Source of the DNA: Chloranthus sessilifolius | Lineage: Eukaryota > Streptophyta > Magnoliopsida > Chloranthales > Chloranthaceae | DNA length: 64,000 nt | NCBI GenBank assembly: GCA_021018995.1 | Contig: CM037585.1 | Span: forward strand, 70,806,646-70,870,645 | Direction of reading: 5' to 3' | Shown here: positions 24,527 to 35,800 of the stretch, in pieces | Position numbering within the stretch: the first letter of the stretch is position 1 | How the letters are laid out: the number at the start of each line of letters is the position of its first letter | The notes under the pieces: generated by a model | Database searches by the model: none | What the model was told of the DNA's origin: nothing | What the model saw: only the letters and a program-made list of their open reading frames with translations | Made by a program: the position numbers and the translations under genes

Positions 24527-25729
24527 TTAATTATGCTTGTTTGGTTTGATTCGCACTTTGGGTTTATCGTGAGGTTGTTTTAAAGTTTTATTTATAATTC
24601 TTTGAGGAGGTTGAGTATAAGAAGCTTGACGTAGTAGTTTTGTCGCCGATTGGAGTTCGGTGAAGGTTTTGATTGTGAGGTCCATGGAGATTTTGATCTG
24701 ATGATCAAAAGCAATTTTAGTTGTGACATTGATTTCATGTTTTGATGGGATTTGAGGTATGTTGATTTGGATGGTGATTGGCATCGTAAGATTTGAGTTT
24801 GGTTTGATTTCGAAAGTGGGAGCGCTAATCGACTCCTTGATAGGGTTTTTGGTAGGCTCAAAGGTGAGTGGGGTTGGTGTTGTAGGAATAGGTTCGGTTT
24901 TAGTACCAAGTTCGTGTTTGAAAACATGCTCTAGTTCAATGATGGGTTTGAGTTTGATGATGGGCTTGGATTTGTTGATAGTTTGAGGTTTGATGACAGG
25001 TTCGTATTCGGTGATCAGTTTGGGTTTGACTATAGGTTCAGGTTCGATAATGGGTTTGGATTTGATGGAGGGTTCGCCTTTGATGGAGGGTTTGAGCTTA
25101 TGGATGTGTAGGATCAATGATAGGTTTGGGTCTAGGTTCGATGATTTGTTTAAGTTCTATGATTGTTTTGGTTTCGTGTCCGATGATAAGTTTGAGTTCG
25201 ATTATTGGTTCAGGTTCTGTGATAGGTTCATGTTCGCAGATAGGTTTAGATTCGATAATAGGTTTTGATTCGATAATAGGTTTAGCTTTGATGATAAGTT
25301 TAGATTTAGGTTTGACGATAAGTTTAGGTTTTATAATAGGTTTGAGTTTGGGGTTCAGTTTTGTGGCAGGTGAGGTGATAGTGAGTTTAGGTCTTGAATT
25401 GGGTGTAGAAGTTAATTCAAGAGTCGATGCTAAGGTTAGTGGGGTGATGTGTTTGTTATCGAGTTCGAGTTTTAAAGTGTAGGGATTAGTTCAGGGGTCG
25501 GGTTTATGGTTGGTGGGGCAATGTATCCGGTTTTGGGGGTTAGTTTCAGAGTTGATTTGGAAGCAAGAAGGCTAGTGATTTTGGGAGTAGATTTGATTAC
25601 TGATTTGGGTTCAGAGTTTAGTTTTGTGATTGATTTAAGTATGAATGGCTTCGTATAACAGTGATTGATTGGTTCAAAAACTACCTCTAGAGTCGGCACG
25701 TGAGCCTTTTCGGGGGTAGTTTGTGTCAT
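24527..25729 (-). repeat. Degenerate 18-bp repeat coding for K-P-I-I-E-P-like hexapeptides
   Basis: On the minus strand a 196-residue open frame ends at 24527 and is full of KPIIEPEPIVKPK-like units. The plus strand shows the matching GGTTCGATAATAGGTTT unit with a period near 18 bp, clearest at 24930-25400. A second open frame (25729 to 25472) continues the style with TPK/SKS units. It lies downstream of gag in element X. It could be a disordered part of a Gag-derived protein or simple expansion; no known domain. Confidence 0.6.
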
Positions 25730-26257
25730 TGGTTTGGGCGTCTATTCAGGAGGTGTGGGGATTGATTTGTTTGCTAGTAGGTTATCGGATTGTAATAGGT
25801 GATGTTAGTTTGCGTGTCATTGGGGCACTGATTTTGGTCATAGTATGGGTTTATGTATTGGTTGGTGTATAGTGGTTGGTGTATAGTGGTTGGTCTTGGT
25901 CAGGGTATAGAGGTTGGTTATAGTTGGGTATAGGTTTGTGTAGAGGTCTTGAGCTTGGTCATATAGGTGGTATGGTTGATGGTTAGTTTGGTTTTGTTCT
26001 TAGTTTGCATTGATTTTTTCGGAGTCTATGGATTCGTTTAGAGTGTTTGTCTCGGGGTTTTCGGAGGAGGGTCCGTTGGATGTTAAGGTAGGACGAGTGA
26101 GGTCTCTATTCTTTAGTCGACGTTCTATGCGTGAGGCACTTTGATAAAGGCTAGCGAGGTCATGATAGTCGCTTAGGATGAGAACGCTTGGAAGAGGCTC
26201 TCAGGTATTGCTAATCAGGATTTCTATCGCATCACTTTCTTTTATTTGATTCCTCGT

Positions 26258-27156
26258 TCAAGCGACAAGTCTTCTCCAACGGTTGGTGAATGTCGAGAAG
26301 TCTTCACCGTCCTCTTGTCTTGTGTGTATCAAGTCAGTGAGACTAATTTCTTCATGAGTCAGGTGCTGGTATTGATCTAGGAATCTATCGGCTAAGTCTT
26401 CAAATGTCTCGATTTTGGCTAAAGGTAAGGCCGCGAGCCAGTCAAGGACTTCTTCTAGTGATCTCGGAAAGTAATGGATCAGGAGCCCATGATTGGTGTG
26501 GATTGGTCGATAGTCATTACAGAATAGGGCCAAGTGGTGCTTTGGGTTTCCCGTACCATTATATTTGTTGAATTTTGGAGGTTTAAAACCAGCGGGTACA
26601 GTGAAGTCGATGTCTCGGAAAAATTTGTTGAATCCAAACGTGTGACTAGAGTGTTCTTTGTTAGCCATGTAGTCATCTAGAAATTGGTGGAGGTTGTTTA
26701 TGTTTATGGCGGTGTCTTTCTAGGTGCCTTGGGAGAGGCTTGTCCTCGGCAGTTATTATTGTAGAAGGTGTGAGAGGTATATATGTTATGTGTCGGGGGA
26801 GTCAGAGCATGTGGAGGAGTCGGCGTCCTTTCCTTTTGTCTGTTCCTCTGAGTAACTTGTCTTTGGGACTTGAGCAATGCGTCGGCTTCTCTTCCTCCTT
26901 TTACGAGTGCACTCGGAGTGTGGTCCTTAACTTGACTATCGGGGTAGCTTCGCTCAATGCTACTTTCTTCAGTGCTATCACTATAATTTATATTTCGTGG
27001 GGCGAAGGGGCCTTTTTCGCTCTCATTAACCATGTTTACCCGAGCATGACACTGGGCTATCCATATAAACGACCTAATGTTATACTCGGGGTCACTATGG
27101 GAGCAACATACGGGTGGGTTGTTGTCATTAAAGTTTAATTTTCTGATGCCGACCAT
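26258..27156 (-). pseudogene. X gag remains (Tat type)
   Basis: Two adjacent minus-strand frames. The first (27156-26704) is a basic, Pro/Thr-rich N-terminal part. The second (26668-26258) has the gag core: FKPPKFNKYNGTGNP, then HLALF, LLIHYFPRSLEE..DWLAALP, IETFEDLADRFLDQYQH and a C-terminal FSTFTNRWRRL. This order is typical of Tat-lineage gag, which forms the particle. It is the only recognised coding domain in X. Broken, with few breaks. Confidence 0.8.
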
Positions 27157-27373
27157 TTTTAAAATAGTTTATTTTTTGTTTTTTTGGTTTTTTTTGAAAA
27201 ACTTTATCCACGTGCAAGTGTGTGTAGAAAAGTAATAAAACGAAACAAAATCAAAATCAAAATAAAATGCAAAAAACATAAGACCAAATTAAATAAAGCA
27301 AGGAAAATAGAAAACCAAATTAATTAAATCGAGGCAACCTTAGTGAAAAAGAGTCCCATTGCGATCGCTAGTC
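27157..27373 (-). other. X leader and probable primer binding site
   Basis: Inside the right LTR end, the minus strand reads GAC then TAGCGATCGCAATGGGACTC. This is the place and style of a Tat-type primer site, but I cannot assign the tRNA with certainty. The rest is an A-rich leader. Confidence 0.5.
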
Positions 27374-30300
27374 TGTTGGTATGCAGTTTTTCTGGGTTCC
27401 TTTCGGTCCCCGAAATCAGTGGCCCTATTCGGTCCAAGTGGACTCTGGCGAAGGCAATGATGAGTAATAAATTAGGAAATATTAAATGTTAAACTTAAAG
27501 AGGTGAATTCTAAATGAAGAATTCCTGAGAATATGCAATTGCCAACTGTAGATGTTTATCGACGTTGCAACATGTCATTGATCACGCTTTAAGGGGGAGC
27601 GGGGGCTTGCAGGTTGAACTCCTTTACTGAATCATCCGCTGGCGAACGCCAACAGCTGTGGGTTGCCTTTAGTCTAACTAGTTTGATTTTTCTATTCCTA
27701 TTGGGATTCTGATTTAACTTGGTCTCCTAATCCTACTGGGAGTCTAATTGATTTTGATATCTTAATATTATTAAAAATCTAATTATTTAAGTCTCCTAAT
27801 CCTACTAGAAGTCTGATTACTTTAAATATCCTAATTTTAATTAGAAATCGAATTAGTTTTTGGCCCGCTATGGTAAAGAGGATTGGCCTCATTCCCAAGT
27901 ACCCTCCATAAGCTCCCTTGGCCAAATCGGGTGGCTAAAATTGAGAGAGACTGGATTTGAATTATAAAGTAGTATTTTTTGTGAAAGATTGATAATTGGT
28001 ATTTAAGGGTTAAATTTTAGGGCTAAAAAAAGAATTAAGAATTGAAGCTATAAAGCAAATTTTAGGATTTAGAATTATGAAAAATTAAGACTAAAGATAA
28101 AATCTAATGACCAAAATCAAGATCGAAAATTAGGAAACTTTGGACCGTGAGATTAAGGACCAATTCTAGAACCTAAGAACTAGGGCCTAAAAATTAAAAG
28201 ACTGGTTCTAGAACCTAAGGGCTAGAATTAGAAAATTAGAAATTTAGATTAAAACCTAAGATATAGAATTTTAGAACTAAGGAATTACCTGAAGAATCGT
28301 TTAAATCGTGCAGAGGAAAATTGTATAGAGGGAAATTGTGTAGAGGGGAAAATTGTATAGAGGAAAATCGTGTAGGGGGAATTATGTTGAGGAAAATTAT
28401 ATTTATGGATGGTTAGGGGGGTAAACGTCTTATTTATAGCCTTTTACCATAAATCCTATTTTCTAAAATAATATCATAAAGATACTACTCCTAATTCAAC
28501 TACGAGTTTTGAAAAATGTCACTTTTTGCACAGCGGTCGAAAAGTGACCATAACATCTTTGATACTTATCAGAATTATGAATTTTTTAGCATGTTGGAAA
28601 GCTACTTCGATAAGCATTCCAAAGTGAACAATTTCACCACAATCCAAATTCATTTCATACCTAAAAATAAGCCAAACATAAAAGTGACGAGATTGACAAT
28701 TGAGAAATGGTTGGGGAGACCTAGTTGGCTCTAGACTAAGGATTTGGGCAGGGATTTCCTAAGGGCTGGATTCTAAAACATAAGAATTAAGAATTATAAT
28801 CTAAAGATAAGAACTATAAGAAATTAGAAATTAAAACTAAAGGCTAAATAATATCTAAGGACTAAAATCGGAGTCGAAATAAAAAAAAATCAGACTATAG
28901 GATTAAGGACTGGTCCAAGAAAATTAAGAACTGGAACCAAAGATTAATATTAGGATTGAAAATTAAGGTATCGTGATAAAAACTAAGTTTTAAGTCTGAA
29001 AATTAGATAAAAAAATTAAAGACTGATTCTAGAAACTAAGAATCAGAACCAGGGATTAAAGTACGGATTAAAAAGGAGGTATTACGGCATAAGACTGAAA
29101 ATCGGAACTGATAATTAAAACCTAAGTTTTAAATCTAAGAAATACAGAGTAGGACTAGAAATCAGAGCCTAAGATCTGAAATCAGAAATTAAAACTAGAA
29201 AGTAAATTACACCTACGGCCTGGGATGCAGAGAGAAATCTCGGAATCCTAAGCTTGAAGACGAAGAACTCAAAACTCGAATCTGAAAGTTGTGGGGGCCA
29301 GAGTTTGGGTCGTAATGGAAAGGTCCTTTTATAGGTATTTTACAAATTATGCGCCGTATGGGGTGCGCTTAATTTTCAATTACACACCCTGTTTCAGGCG
29401 TTTAATCAAATTGCGCACTAATTTTCCGGTGCTTAATCGCTTTGAGTTGGTCACCGACTCAGTGAGCGACCGGGTGAGTTACTCAGTGAGTTTCCTAATT
29501 CTAACAATATTAGGACTAATTGCGCGCCTAGTATAGAGTGTGCAATTCAATTAAGCGTCTCTTTCGAAGCGCATAATCGAGGAAGCTTGGGGGTCAAGGA
29601 GTGTAAGACTAAGTCGGGCGTAGGCCAATTGCGTGTCGGTGATGGGGCGCTAAATCTGATCACGCGTGCCATGGTGGGTGCGTGATTGAGTCTCGAGGTG
29701 GTCTAGGAAAGGAAGTCTAGTCTGAGAGGGAACTGTTTGTACGTGAGTGGTTTAGCGTGTGATCAAATTGTGCATGTGATTTAGGCGCATAATTTGGGGC
29801 AGTCCGGGTTTGGGTCGGGTCTGAAATGCCAGACTATTATTTCAACCTGCATTTTGACTATATAGTATTATTTTAGTATATAGTCTCCCTACGTCGGGAT
29901 CTGAGCCATAGGGCTATTGTTTCAACCTGTGTTCAGCCATGTACTATTATTTCAGTGCATGGTTCCCTCATTAGGGCCATAGGGCCTGAAATGCTAGATC
30001 ATTATTTCAGTCTACATTTTGACTATATACTATTGTTTCAGTATATAGTCTCCCTGCGTCGAGATCTGAGTCACAGAGCTATTGTTTCAGCCTGTGTTCA
30101 ACCATTTATGATTGTTTCAATGCATGGTTCCCACGTTAGGGTCATGGGGCCTGAGACACAAAGCTATTATTTCAGCCTGTGTCCAAAACCATATACTATT
30201 GTTTCAGTATATGGTCCCACGTTAGGGTCATGGGGCCTAAGCCACAGAGCTATTATTTCAACCCGTGTTCAGCCATATACTATTCTTTCAGTATATGGTA

Positions 30301-30376
30301 CCAATTAGGGTTATGAGGTCAAAGGTTGACGGAACAGATTTATACATTCCGAGAGGGCAAAATGGGGGTGTCTACT
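27374..30376 (-). repeat. Right LTR of X (5' LTR in element sense)
   Basis: 3003 bp, uninterrupted, matching 13816-18586 without its solo LTR. The plus strand starts TGTTGGTATG, and the end near 30376 matches the left LTR's GTGTCTACA. A minus-strand TATA-like box (plus CTTTTATA at 29327-29334) corresponds to 15855-15863 in the left LTR. The CTATTATTTCAG array lies at 29825-30310. Confidence 0.86.
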
Positions 30377-30674
30377 ATGAGCACCTCGAAGACTTGATTG
30401 CATGCTTCGACAATGTTACCTACTATGTCCCGTGAGTGAGAAATCGATTTGTCGACGCATTGGCAGCTCTGACATCAATGGTAGAAATTCCCTACGGCAT
30501 TGAGATGAAGCCAATCATGATTGGACAAAGAAATGAGTCGGCCTTCTGCCTCCAGATTAGGGGATCAACAAAGATAGATGATGAGCCTCTATGGTTCTGA
30601 GATATCAAGAATTTACTTGAAACTCGAGCTTTTCTTGAAAGTACATACAAGACAGACAGGCGAACCATCCAATG
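30377..30674 (+). pseudogene. T1 continuation: RNase H-integrase connector remains
   Basis: Begins ATGAGCACCTCGAAG and matches T2 40965-41262 (ATGAGCATCTCGAGGATTTGA...). It includes the RNRFVDALAALTSM-like and ESAFCLQI-like stretches. It ends at CAATG, where T2's LTR begins. Broken. Confidence 0.8.
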
Positions 30675-32126
30675 TGTAGACACCCAAATTTGGCTCAAGG
30701 CCCGATCGACACATACTTCGAGAAAGGCATACTCTCGAGCTTCTGAAAATATTTTTCAAATCCTTATAAATCATCTCAAAACCCTTAGGAATTATCTCAA
30801 ACCCTTAGAAATCAACCATAGCCTTCCAAGACCGATGAGAACCCTTTCCGGGCTTGATTCGAACTAACCAAAATAGCTGATGAAAAGAGGAGTGACAAGA
30901 TTTGTACAGATAGTTTTTCAATCTAAAGCCTATACCATTAAAAAGTAAAAGTTCTCAGCTTTCCAACGAGTCATGAATCGCTTAATTTGGAGTTGTACAT
31001 CAAAAGTTATGGTGAAATGAAATCGCGAATTTGTGCAGGAAATTGCAAAACCGGGTTGGGCCCCTGCGGGTCTTCAACTTTCAATAGTTTGGGCCTGATT
31101 TTCTTTCAAAAAATGACCAAAATTGACATTGGGGGTTTGACTTGTGGACCATGCCAAAGTCTGGGGTGTGTTTCTTTTGAACTCTAGTGACCCTATTAAC
31201 TTAAGTTATCACCCTTTTATCATTCAAGTCACTACCCTATCATCTACCATTAAACTCAAATCCCTCATCTCTAAGCTCTAGAAAACTCCAAACAACTTTG
31301 ATTGCCTATTACCTAATTGCTATCCCAATTAAGACTTTAGCCCCTCACTAATCTGCCCTTTCTCTATAAATAGAGAGCCACCCCTCTTGCTTAGGGGTTG
31401 GAAATATTCAAAGAGAGAAAATTTTAGTGAGATCCCCTCCCATTGGCTTCTACTAAACACATATAATTCCAGCAACCTAGTTCATCCTTGACACACCATT
31501 TTTCATCATAAATTCTTGAGATGTGGCTAGATCTAGCCCATAGCCTTCTTCTCCTACCTCTTAGCTCCATAGCCTTACAGATTAGAACCCATCCCGCTAC
31601 CTGTTTGCTTTCAGAAGCTCATCAAAGACACTCTCCTGCAAGTATCCACATCGGTGCTACAAGAGTCCGAGAGCTCTGACTCTCCCCTCTATTCCTCTAT
31701 CTTCTTTGTTTTTCCTCTATCCTAGAATTGAGCCATTACACTGTCCAAATTTCGGCAAGTGGGAAGGGCTCAATAGGATCGGTGTGCCTTCAGGCAAGGG
31801 GAAGTGTTGCTCATTTTCTTTTCTTTTATACATATATAATATTATATATATATATTATATATATATATTATACACTTCAAAACAGTCATAGTAGAGACCA
31901 CTTACGAGGGGGTTGGTCGAGTGCCTAACACCTTTCTGATCGATAACCGAAGCCCCTACCAAAGAGCCTTTAGCATAGGCAGGAATCAGAGTCATATTTA
32001 TGGCACTTCGGTGCTTATAAAATTGATCTAGGATTCTTGGGACACCAAAAGCTCCGGGTAGCGAGTCTATTTTTTTCACGAGTGTGCATTGTCGCAACAA
32101 GTTTGATAAAAATCTACGGTTGCACA
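30675..32126 (+). repeat. T2 5' LTR
   Basis: 1452 bp, TGTAGACACCC...CGGTTGCACA. The start is repeated at 48354 and a middle part at about 63807-64000. It carries a TATA box (31365-31372), an AT-rich run near 31825-31875 and the shared module at 30930-31016. The T1 flank before it ends CAATG (30670-30674); the matching right flank is outside the window. Confidence 0.86.
31365..31372 (+). promoter_or_regulatory. TATA box of T2 5' LTR
   Basis: TATAAATA within CTCTATAAATAGAGAGCC. The same phrase in the related solo LTR (plus TATTTATA, 17125-17132, minus strand) supports it as the element's own core promoter. Confidence 0.65.
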
Positions 32127-33357
32127 GATGGCGCCTTTGCTAGGGATTGCTTGTAGAGATTCTCCTTGAAGTTTTGGCTCTTTTTTGTTGCATGTGTTTT
32201 TTATTTTTAGTAACTTTTTGTTCATTTCTTGCTTACTTACCCCTACGATTCTGTCATTTTTTTACTTACCCCTACTTTTCCATCATTTAGATGCCTTAGC
32301 CAATTGGCGGACCTACTTAAGCTTTGTCATTACTTTCATTTATTTTCTGTCATTTACGTGCCTTAGCCGATTGGTGGGCCTACTTGAGTATCAACTTTAC
32401 TTTCATTTATTTTCCGTCATTTACATGCCTTAGCTGATTGGCGGGCTTACTTGTACATTTTAGACGCTTTAACCATTTGGTGAGCCTATGTGAGCTTTTA
32501 ATTTCTGCAATCATATCCTATCAGTGGAGGCCGGCCCATAGAGGTGGTACTGGACTATTACCACCCGTTGTTGAACTTTAAGCAAATTCCCTTAAAATCT
32601 GAAATTTAAATTGAACCAAGAAGGGGAACTTAATTAAATTTTTACGGGGGTAGATTTTCAAGGGTTGTAATTTTTTTGGCAAAGATACAAATATTCGATT
32701 CTTAGTACGGTGGTAGCCCCTAGTGGTGATGATCCGGAAAAGAACCACCCCACCTAGTATCTGAGAAAGCGCTTGCGGTGGAGGTATATCGGGTGGGTAA
32801 CCTATCCAAGTTACGAAGCTTAAAACCTTGGGGAAAGCACTAGCCGAATAGAAAAAGCCTTGTATCCTTTAGCCACGGAAAGGAGGGACTCGAAAAGTGA
32901 AGAAAAAGTCCCAAGGGGCATTGCCCCGTTCCCCTGCTTAGTGGTTCTTAAGACTCCAGATAAATCCGACACCCTTGACACCCAAAACGCCCTCGCTGGT
33001 CAAGAGAGGTCGCCCTCTTATTGACTCTTACGAGGGATTGGATTGTCGAGTGGATTTCGGTGTCCTTATATAGATCAAAAGATTTCCTTTGATTCTTCAA
33101 AGGTCCATCCGGATTCCGCGGTGGGAGGCATTAGGGGTGTGAACGCCATCCAAAAAGGGGGTTCTCATCATCATCATTAAAAAATAACCACCAAAAGAAA
33201 AAATTAAAAAAGTCAAAAACCCAAGAAAAATCCAAAAAGAGAGGTTGTGGTGCCGAAATAACGACATCGCCTTATCCCCCATCATCCCGTAGGGGTAGGA
33301 GAAGAACGGGTTTTTGGTCCTCACCCGAGGAACCCGTACCCAACCCGCCAACAAACC
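32127..33357 (+). other. T2 primer binding site and leader
   Basis: TGGCGCCTTTGCTAGGGAT at 32129-32147 is a diverged match to the complement of tRNA-Asp's 3' end, two bases after the LTR. The 1.2-kb leader holds T-rich repeats of a CATTTATTTTC..CATTTACATGCC phrase (32290-32430) and no recognised gene. Confidence 0.7.
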
Positions 33358-33423
33358 ATGTCTTGGGCGGTTGATCCAACTCATTCCCACATGGAGGAAA
33401 TCCTCATTCTCGATTCATCCCCA

Positions 33424-34017
33424 CCACACTCCCCAACTCATTCCCAGATGGAGGAAATCCCCATTTCCGATTCTCCCACCCAAACCCATTTCAATGTCAC
33501 CGGACCCTTCGATGCACCCATATTTCCATCAACATCTTCCACATTCTCTCAAAATCCATCCCATTTTCCCCCCATATCCACTCCAAATTCACCTTCCACG
33601 TCCACCCAACAAGCACCCCACTTCCTTTCATCCACCCTAAATCCAACCCAATTCTCCACATCAACTCAAAACTTATCCCACTTCTCTTCCACTTCTAACA
33701 TGCCTAATTTTCCCATATTTCCACACTCCCCAACTCATTCCCACATGGAGGAAATCTCCATTTCTGATTCCCCCGCCCAAACCCATTTCAATGTCACCGG
33801 ACCCTTCGGTGCACAAATATTTCCATCCACATCTTCCACATTCGCTCAAAATCCATCCCATTTTCCCCCCATATCCACTCCAAATTCACCTTCCACATCC
33901 ACCCAACAAACACCCCACTTCCCTTCATCCACCCTAAATCCAACCCAATTCTCCACATCAACCCAGAACTTATCTCACTTCTCTTCTACATCTAGCATGT
34001 CTAATTTCCCCATGTTT
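33424..34017 (+). repeat. 297-bp in-frame tandem duplication in T2's P/S/T-rich region
   Basis: 33424-33720 is followed directly by a second copy, 33721 to about 34017. The period is 297 bp (99 codons), and the phrases CCACACTCCCCAACTCATTC and CATTTCAATGTCACCGG recur at that distance. By eye the copies are about 94-95% alike. Confidence 0.92.
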
Positions 34018-35109
34018 TCCAAAAATCCAATACCTCACTCCCCATCATTTTCCCAAATCATACCCCATTTTCCCATACCTTCCCAAAATCCAACACCCAC
34101 ATTTACCCAATCTATGTCCAACTTTCCCCCATCCACATCCATCCAACAAACACCCCATTTCCCTCCCACATCCACTCCATATAGTGCCAATTCTCCCTCC
34201 ACATTAACCCAGCATACACCAAATTTTTCCCCATTTCCCAAGCCCATATTTCGCTACACATCCACTCAAACTATGTCCCATTTTCCCCCCACTTCAAATC
34301 CAACCATATCCCATTTTCCTCCCACATCCATCCAAAGTCTAATCCCATTTCCCACCTTCTCCACATCACCACCCTATTTTTCCCACACATCCACCGAAAC
34401 TATCTCCCAATTTTCTCCATCCATACAAACCATGCCTAAATTTTCCACATCCATCCATACCATTCCCAATTCTCCCACATCAATCCAACAAGTCCCTATT
34501 TGTCTCACACCCATCCAACAAACACCCCATACACCCCAATTTCCCTCCACATCCAATCCAAAATTTTCCCCCACATTCAATCCCAACTACCCCTATTTTC
34601 CCACATACACCCAAGCCATACCCCAATTATCCCAATCCCCTCCAAATACATCCAATTCTCCCTCATTCACCCATAACCCACCACATTTCCCTCCATCTAC
34701 TTGGGTCATGCCTAATTTTCCTCCCCCATCAACCTAAATCATGCCTAATTTTCCCTCCAATCCAAATGCTCCCCATCTTCACACATCCACCCAAAATACA
34801 CCCTACTTTCCTTCCACAACCAACATACCCGATTTCCCCCCATCCTCACAAACCATGCACAATTTCCCCACCTCTACCCATGTCAAGCTCGATTTTATCA
34901 GGGTCATATCTAATTTTTCCCACACATCTACATCATCTACCCCTCAAATACCCTCAAATGAACCACCTCTATCCAATCCCTCTCCAATGGCCATGATGGA
35001 TGTGATGGTCCGGACATACACTAGTTGGAAAGCCTCCCAAAACATCCCCCCTCATTCTCACCATACATCCTCCAAACCATCATCCACATTCCCAAACCTC
35101 CATGCTACA

Positions 35110-35360
35110 TTACCTCAAACTCACCAAGGCCCAATGGCCCAAACCCTCATCATCCAGACCCATCAAGGCTCAGTGGACCAGACCTATCAAGGCCCACTAG
35201 GCTAGACCCACCAAGGGCCCATGGCCCAAACGTACCAAGGCCTAATGGGCCAGACCCACCAAGGGCCCATGGCCCAAACCCATCAAGGGCTCATGGTCCA
35301 AACTCATCAATGGCCCATGTCCCAAACCCACCAAGGCCCCCAGGGCCACACCTATCATGA
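35110..35360 (+). repeat. 24-bp repeat coding for QTHQGPMA-type octapeptides
   Basis: Units such as MGQTHQGP, MAQTHQGL, MVQTHQWP and MSQTHQGP follow each other with an 8-residue period. The DNA unit is a variant of CACCAAGGGCCCATGGCCCA. Confidence 0.85.
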
Positions 35361-35800
35361 CCCCTTTGTGGCCCAAGCTTCCCAAGGACCCATGGGCCAA
35401 ACCTTCATAGCCCAACCCTCCCAAGGCTTCATGGCACAAACCCAAGCTCAGCAAAACCTTGGAGCCTCACACCCTCATACCTATTCACAACCCTCATACC
35501 TAGCGCAAACCCATGCCTTACATCAATCCCAATTCACTCATATCGCAACATCCCAAAATCAGTTTCAAGCCTTTTCCCAGGCCCAATGGCCTCATCAGGC
35601 CCCACTCTAAAATCTGACTTCCACTCATCCCATCATCCAACAAGCCTTCCCTCATCCCCAATAGACTCACCCAACCCCCATTCATGCCATCCCAATCCAG
35701 TCCATGCAACACCAGTAAGAGAATTCTATCCTAATTGCACCTTATATAGACCAACAGTATGAAGAGGACGAGATTAGAAATAGTAAAGCCTATGCTGGGG

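Larger units (their letters stand above)
13816..30376 (-). mobile_element. X: large Tat-type LTR element with gag but no recognisable pol, inserted in T1
   Basis: LTRs at 13816-18586 (enlarged by a solo LTR) and 27374-30376 share ends TGTTGGTATG...GGGGGTGTCTAC. The flanks ATTAG (13811-13815) and ATGAG (30377-30381) are a near-perfect target duplication, and T2's own copy of the site reads ACCATGAGCATCTCG, matching the joined flanks. Gag is on the minus strand at 27156-26258. The remaining 7.7 kb of internal DNA holds degenerate repeats and no RT or integrase that I can see, so it behaves like a non-autonomous derivative. LTR divergence is roughly 12-14% by eye. Confidence 0.82.
4262..30674 (+). 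mobile_element. T1: old Tat-type Ty3/gypsy element, in three pieces around nested insertions
   Basis: Three pieces align in order with T2 (30675 onward): about 4262-6271, 9360-13815 and 30377-30674. The gaps are filled by a Tekay-like solo LTR and by element X, both with short target duplications. T1 is interrupted again at 30675 by T2, and its remainder should lie beyond the right edge. Tat-lineage marks are the gag pattern, the RT sequence around FRNLNKGSPKDDFPL, and a second RNase H after the usual one. Its own LTRs are not in view. It is heavily broken, with more than twenty breaks by rough count, and is the oldest layer of the stack. Confidence 0.8.
33358..35800 (+). pseudogene. T2 proline/serine/threonine-rich region upstream of gag
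   Basis: A 459-residue open frame (33358-34737) is made almost wholly of Pro, Ser, Thr, Phe, Asn and His in phrases such as PTHSHMEE, HFPPTS, SPSTSTQ and NFPPSTS. The style continues into frames at 34741-35205 and 35221-35610, the latter rich in Gln/His/Gly. It contains a 297-bp duplication and a 24-bp repeat, both in frame. T1 has the same kind of region in the same place. No signal peptide, membrane segment or known domain is seen. It may be a disordered extension of Gag or an extra upstream ORF, as some Ogre-type elements have. Broken. Confidence 0.65.

Noticed and set aside
24759-25482. Plus-strand frames rich in Ile, Leu, Gly and Ser that look like membrane proteins
   Set aside because: They are the complement of the 18-bp repeat downstream of X's gag; the hydrophobic look follows from the repeat unit.
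33358-34737. A 459-residue Pro/Ser/Thr-rich open frame that could be read as an extensin-like or arabinogalactan host protein
   Set aside because: There is no signal peptide or SPPPP/YVY cell-wall motif, it is followed by Tat gag in the same direction, and T1 carries the same kind of region before its gag.
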